From: CALCNS01 sp937897315
Lineage (GTDB): Bacteria; Bacillota; JAAYKD01
NCBI GenBank assembly: GCA_036744005.1
Contig: DAINOJ010000007.1
Location: forward strand, 44,172 to 108,171
Length of the DNA: 64,000 bases
Reading direction: 5' to 3'
Both the position numbers and the translations under genes were made by a program. Below the pieces are notes generated by a model. It was not told where the DNA came from. It ran no database searches and saw only the letters and a list, made by a program, of their open reading frames with translations. Shown one piece after another: positions 61,581 through 64,000 of the stretch. Each line of letters starts with the position of its first letter. The stretch's first letter is position 1.

Positions 61581-63539
61581 TCAATCAACCGGATATGCCG
61601 TAATCACATTGCGATTGTTGATTCTGGTAATAACCACAATACGATTCAAAATATGGCCATCTCCAAAAAAGCCACCCTCATAGCCTGCAGAAGGGTAATG
61701 AATCTGATAAGTGAACGATTCTCCAATTCTCTGGTACTGATATGAGTCTAGATTTCTAAAAATCTCTAATAATGAATCCATTTGTATCAGAAAGACTCCA
61801 TGGATGGCTTTGTTTAAATTATTCTCAAAATGTTCTCCCATGTGTAGTTGAGATATTTGCTCCACCTCATCAGGTCTAGTAGCATTTCTTGCTGCTTCGA
61901 TCTGACTTAGAACCCAACTTGCCCGCTCATTTTCCGATGACCCTATTGCTAAACATCTCAGCGCGTAGTATTCGGCCATATTCACATCATTATCGCGATA
62001 ATAGAAGTAGGCGGCATATGAAAGAGTGGACTGACTGTATGGCTTCTCTCGAATACTTTTATGAAGAAATTCTTTAGCTTTATCGTAATTCCTTAATTTG
62101 GTATATGCTTTCGCTAATTTCAAGTATAAGTGCACACTCTCTCCATAACGCAAAAAATATGAAGTAATTATCTCCACAATTTTCTCATAGTGTGTTAATC
62201 GGTATAGCGCCTCACAGTAGCTTTGAAGAAGTTGAGTGTCAGATGAATTTAAGAAAAATCCTTGCTCCAAAATATGAAGTGCTTCCTCGTTTCGACTTGC
62301 TTCGAGCAATCGATTTCCAACTTCTTTGCACCTCTTCCAACTAAACTCTTTCTTACCGTGAAAAGAATTCATAGTTTGAAGGACTTGATCGAGATCACCC
62401 TTCTTTAGAAAAATATCGTATAGGGAGTTGGCCTTATAATTTGACCTCTTAAGCTTGACAATATCCATTCCCCAAAACAATGAGATTTCTAAGAATCTAC
62501 CCTGGTTGATCAAAGTAGGGTAGACTGATGAGAGAAGTGTTTTATCGGTAAGGATTTCGAACTCTTTTATGTCAAGCCCTAGTTTAGTATAACCATAAAG
62601 CGCCAGATAAATATCAGCAATCGGAAGAAAGACCTTTTTCTTAGAATCTGGTTTGTGGGTAAGAAAAATACGTACATTTTCTTTGGCTTTCTCGTAATCT
62701 CCCAATCCAGCAAATGCTTTAGCACGTAATAAGTAAAAATCGGCATTTTTCCCATTCTGCAAAAAATAATAGTTAATCCTCTCCACTATTTTATCATACC
62801 GCTTTAAGCGAAAGAGAGCCTCACAGTATTTTCGAAGGAGTGAGTAATTCATCCGGTTCATTAAATAACCTTGTTCTAAAACAGTCACAGCCTCTTGATT
62901 TCGATTTTCATAGAGTAAAAGGGTTCCGATTTCTTTGTACTTCTCCCATTTGGTATCTGAAGAACCATAAAGAGCAAGATTTATATCTTTAATCAAAAGG
63001 TGGGCTTTTTTGGAGTCGGGTTCGTAGTTTTGAAAAGTTAGCGCGCTTTCAAGTGCTTTCTCGTAAAATTTTGCACGATAATAGGTACATGCGAGATTGT
63101 AAGTGATTTGTGCGTTTGGAAACCATTCGTCTCTATATTTAAGTAGTAATTCGATTGCCTTCGTAGGTTGACCAAGTTTCTCTTCTGCTTCAGCTATCAA
63201 TACAATTAACTGAGAACTCCTCGGGTGGAGGATTTGAGCATTCTGAAGTAACTGAATAGCACTTTGAAACAATCCCTCTTCAAGTAGCAGTCTTGTTAGA
63301 AGATAAATTACCTTTAAATTGCTTGAATCTAGTTTTAGGTATTCTCGGTAGTATTTTTCCGCCAATTCTAATTGACCTAAATGATGTAGTGTTCGAGCAT
63401 ACATACTATAAAGCGATGGAAGTTTATCAGTACAAACAGTATCTGATAAAGCGGACTCTAACTTTTCTTTCGCTGCTTGAAATTTCCCTAGAGTGAAAAG
63501 ATCTTTTGCTGCCTCAAAATTTCCATTGAAATCACCCAC
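61581..63539 (-). CDS. TPR-repeat protein with toxin-like C-terminal domain
   Basis: 652 aa from a GTG with GAGAGGA; the frame also permits a TTG at 63560. About 12 TPR-like helical pairs, such as YSMYARTLHHLGQLELAEKY, ITYNLACTYYRAKFYEKALE and LYLKLAKAYTKLRNYDKAKE. Two internal halves repeat the EEALHILEQGFFLNSSD / QEAVTVLEQGYLMNRMN pattern. The last 70 residues are non-TPR, with GFFGDGHILNRIVVITRINN followed by NVITAYPVD, which recalls BECR-type RNase toxins of CdiA/colicin-like proteins. No signal peptide. Function is inference. Confidence 0.8.
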   Translation of the reverse strand: MGDFNGNFEAAKDLFTLGKFQAAKEKLESALSDTVCTDKLPSLYSMYARTLHHLGQLELAEKYYREYLKLDSSNLKVIYLLTRLLLEEGLFQSAIQLLQNAQILHPRSSQLIVLIAEAEEKLGQPTKAIELLLKYRDEWFPNAQITYNLACTYYRAKFYEKALESALTFQNYEPDSKKAHLLIKDINLALYGSSDTKWEKYKEIGTLLLYENRNQEAVTVLEQGYLMNRMNYSLLRKYCEALFRLKRYDKIVERINYYFLQNGKNADFYLLRAKAFAGLGDYEKAKENVRIFLTHKPDSKKKVFLPIADIYLALYGYTKLGLDIKEFEILTDKTLLSSVYPTLINQGRFLEISLFWGMDIVKLKRSNYKANSLYDIFLKKGDLDQVLQTMNSFHGKKEFSWKRCKEVGNRLLEASRNEEALHILEQGFFLNSSDTQLLQSYCEALYRLTHYEKIVEIITSYFLRYGESVHLYLKLAKAYTKLRNYDKAKEFLHKSIREKPYSQSTLSYAAYFYYRDNDVNMAEYYALRCLAIGSSENERASWVLSQIEAARNATRPDEVEQISQLHMGEHFENNLNKAIHGVFLIQMDSLLEIFRNLDSYQYQRIGESFTYQIHYPSAGYEGGFFGDGHILNRIVVITRINNRNVITAYPVD

Positions 63540-63560
63540 GGAGACACTTCCTCTCAACAA

Positions 63561-63939
63561 CCTTTATAGCTCTTATCATTGCATATTTTCGACCGCAATG
63601 CAACTCCAGAATGTATAAATGGAAGCGTGCAATCTCCGCAAAATAATCAATTCCATTTTTCGAATTGGGATTGTACAATCTCTCAAAACAAATCCCATTG
63701 AGAGGGTTGGATTGATTGCTTTTCTAGACTAGCACTCGTAAAGCACACTCATTACGAGGCAACAAGGTCATGTTCATCATAAACAGAACTTTCCTATGCA
63801 GCTCACAGTATCACCCTACAAGTGCTATGATTGTTGCAACATCTCCGTTGTTACACGCTGTTTTTTATGCGCTCCTTTTTTATGCCCCAAAATTGTCGCA
63901 TCCCTTTTGTTATAATGATCTCAGAAAGGTTAGGGAGGG
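63561..63939. other. Divergent intergenic region with a nested hairpin
   Basis: No gene found in this 379-base stretch. It contains a nested inverted repeat: outer AATCAA..CC (63645-63654) with GGATTGATT (63709-63717), inner CTCTCAA (63680-63686) with TTGAGAG (63698-63704). The right end holds copy 2 of the duplicated promoter/start segment (63883-63953). Confidence 0.5.
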
Positions 63940-63953
63940 ATGAAAATGAAAGA
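63883..63953 (+). repeat. Duplicated promoter/start segment, copy 2 (functional-looking)
   Basis: It matches 60919-60989 with two substitutions. It carries TATAAT (about 63911-63916) and AGGGAGGG before the start codon of the last gene. Confidence 0.85.
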
Positions 63954-64000
63954 CTTCGATAAAATCATCGGCTATGCTTCGATTAAAAAAGATCTTGAAC
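63946..64000 (+). CDS. AAA-type ATPase-like protein, 5' end only
   Basis: The first 18 codons read MKDFDKIIGYASIKKDLE, running off the window. The pattern of F-x-K-IIGY-x-x-IK-x-x-LE resembles the start of AAA-family ATPases that continue with a Walker A (FtsH-like AAA core); that is memory-based and unproven here. The ATG at 63946 follows AGGGAGGG by six bases; an ATG at 63940 is in frame but too close. Confidence 0.6.
   Translation, partial: MKDFDKIIGYASIKKDLE

Noticed and set aside
1..64000. CRISPR arrays, tRNA, rRNA and complete insertion sequences
   Set aside because: None seen by eye on either strand. A tRNA scan was not possible, so a missed tRNA cannot be excluded.

Overview
The window looks like part of a chromosome scaffold from a low-to-mid GC member of the Bacillota, most likely an anaerobic, peptide- and amino-acid-using Clostridia-type organism. 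The basis is the ctsR-mcsA-mcsB-clpC operon with a textbook CtsR box, an EF-G2-type GTPase, YedF, DegV, DUF1836, an SLH/GerMN protein, strong AGGAGG ribosome sites with GTG/TTG starts, and TTGACA-17-TATAAT promoters. A run of exactly 100 N (32375-32474) shows that it is a scaffold with a join just upstream of ctsR. No rRNA, tRNA, CRISPR array or complete insertion sequence was seen.

Layout. 1-2.3 kb: an arsR-type regulator cut by the window edge, a COG0701 permease and a mini-thioredoxin, then an XRE-TPR regulator. 2.5-6.2 kb (minus): a heterodimeric ABC exporter. 6.4-9.6 kb (plus): HpaI-type aldolase, membrane dipeptidase and D-serine dehydratase. 9.7-13.4 kb (minus): a peptide/nickel-type ABC importer with binding protein and two permeases but no ATPases. 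13.7-16.3 kb: Nim-like flavoprotein, YkgJ-like cysteine-cluster protein and a class I aminotransferase. 16.4-21.1 kb (minus): four tandem amidohydrolase-family genes, alternating degenerate and catalytic-looking. 21.2-23 kb: membrane metallophosphoesterase and YedF. 23.2-32.3 kb: EF-G2, APH-like kinase, DUF1836/DegV divergent pair, a Zn/Cd/Pb-type P-ATPase with an operator inside its promoter, an RlmI-like methyltransferase and a rhomboid protease. 32.5-37.2 kb: the CtsR stress operon. 37.3-44.1 kb: DUF885 peptidase, a lipoprotein, a DUF2207 protein, a truncated oxidoreductase, a PH-like protein and a serine hydrolase.

From about 44 kb the window becomes accessory in character. It holds an AbiE-type toxin-antitoxin pair with two matching operators, a GNAT gene, a frameshifted SLH-GerMN-Gmad2 gene, and a regulator / two-subunit membrane protein / M20 peptidase cluster. 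These are followed by a truncated MFS gene, a serine hydrolase, a GIY-YIG protein, a DUF697 GTPase, an ADP-ribosylglycohydrolase, a YbjQ-like protein, gene debris, and a Cas4-like/DUF2779 nuclease. The end has a small orphan gene, a large TPR protein with a toxin-like C-terminus, and the first codons of a gene whose promoter and start are duplicated 3 kb upstream.

Many genes fit scavenging of peptides and amino acids: dipeptidase, D-serine dehydratase, aminotransferase, peptide importer, M20 and DUF885 peptidases, and the amidohydrolases. The strongest candidate for something undescribed is the amidohydrolase quartet: two members keep the metal ligands, and two aligned members have lost nearly all of them, arranged degenerate-catalytic-degenerate-catalytic in one operon. 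The second is the TPR protein with a possible RNase-toxin tail. Several one-base homopolymer differences break otherwise good genes; they may be real or sequencing errors. Family names come from motif recognition without database searches.
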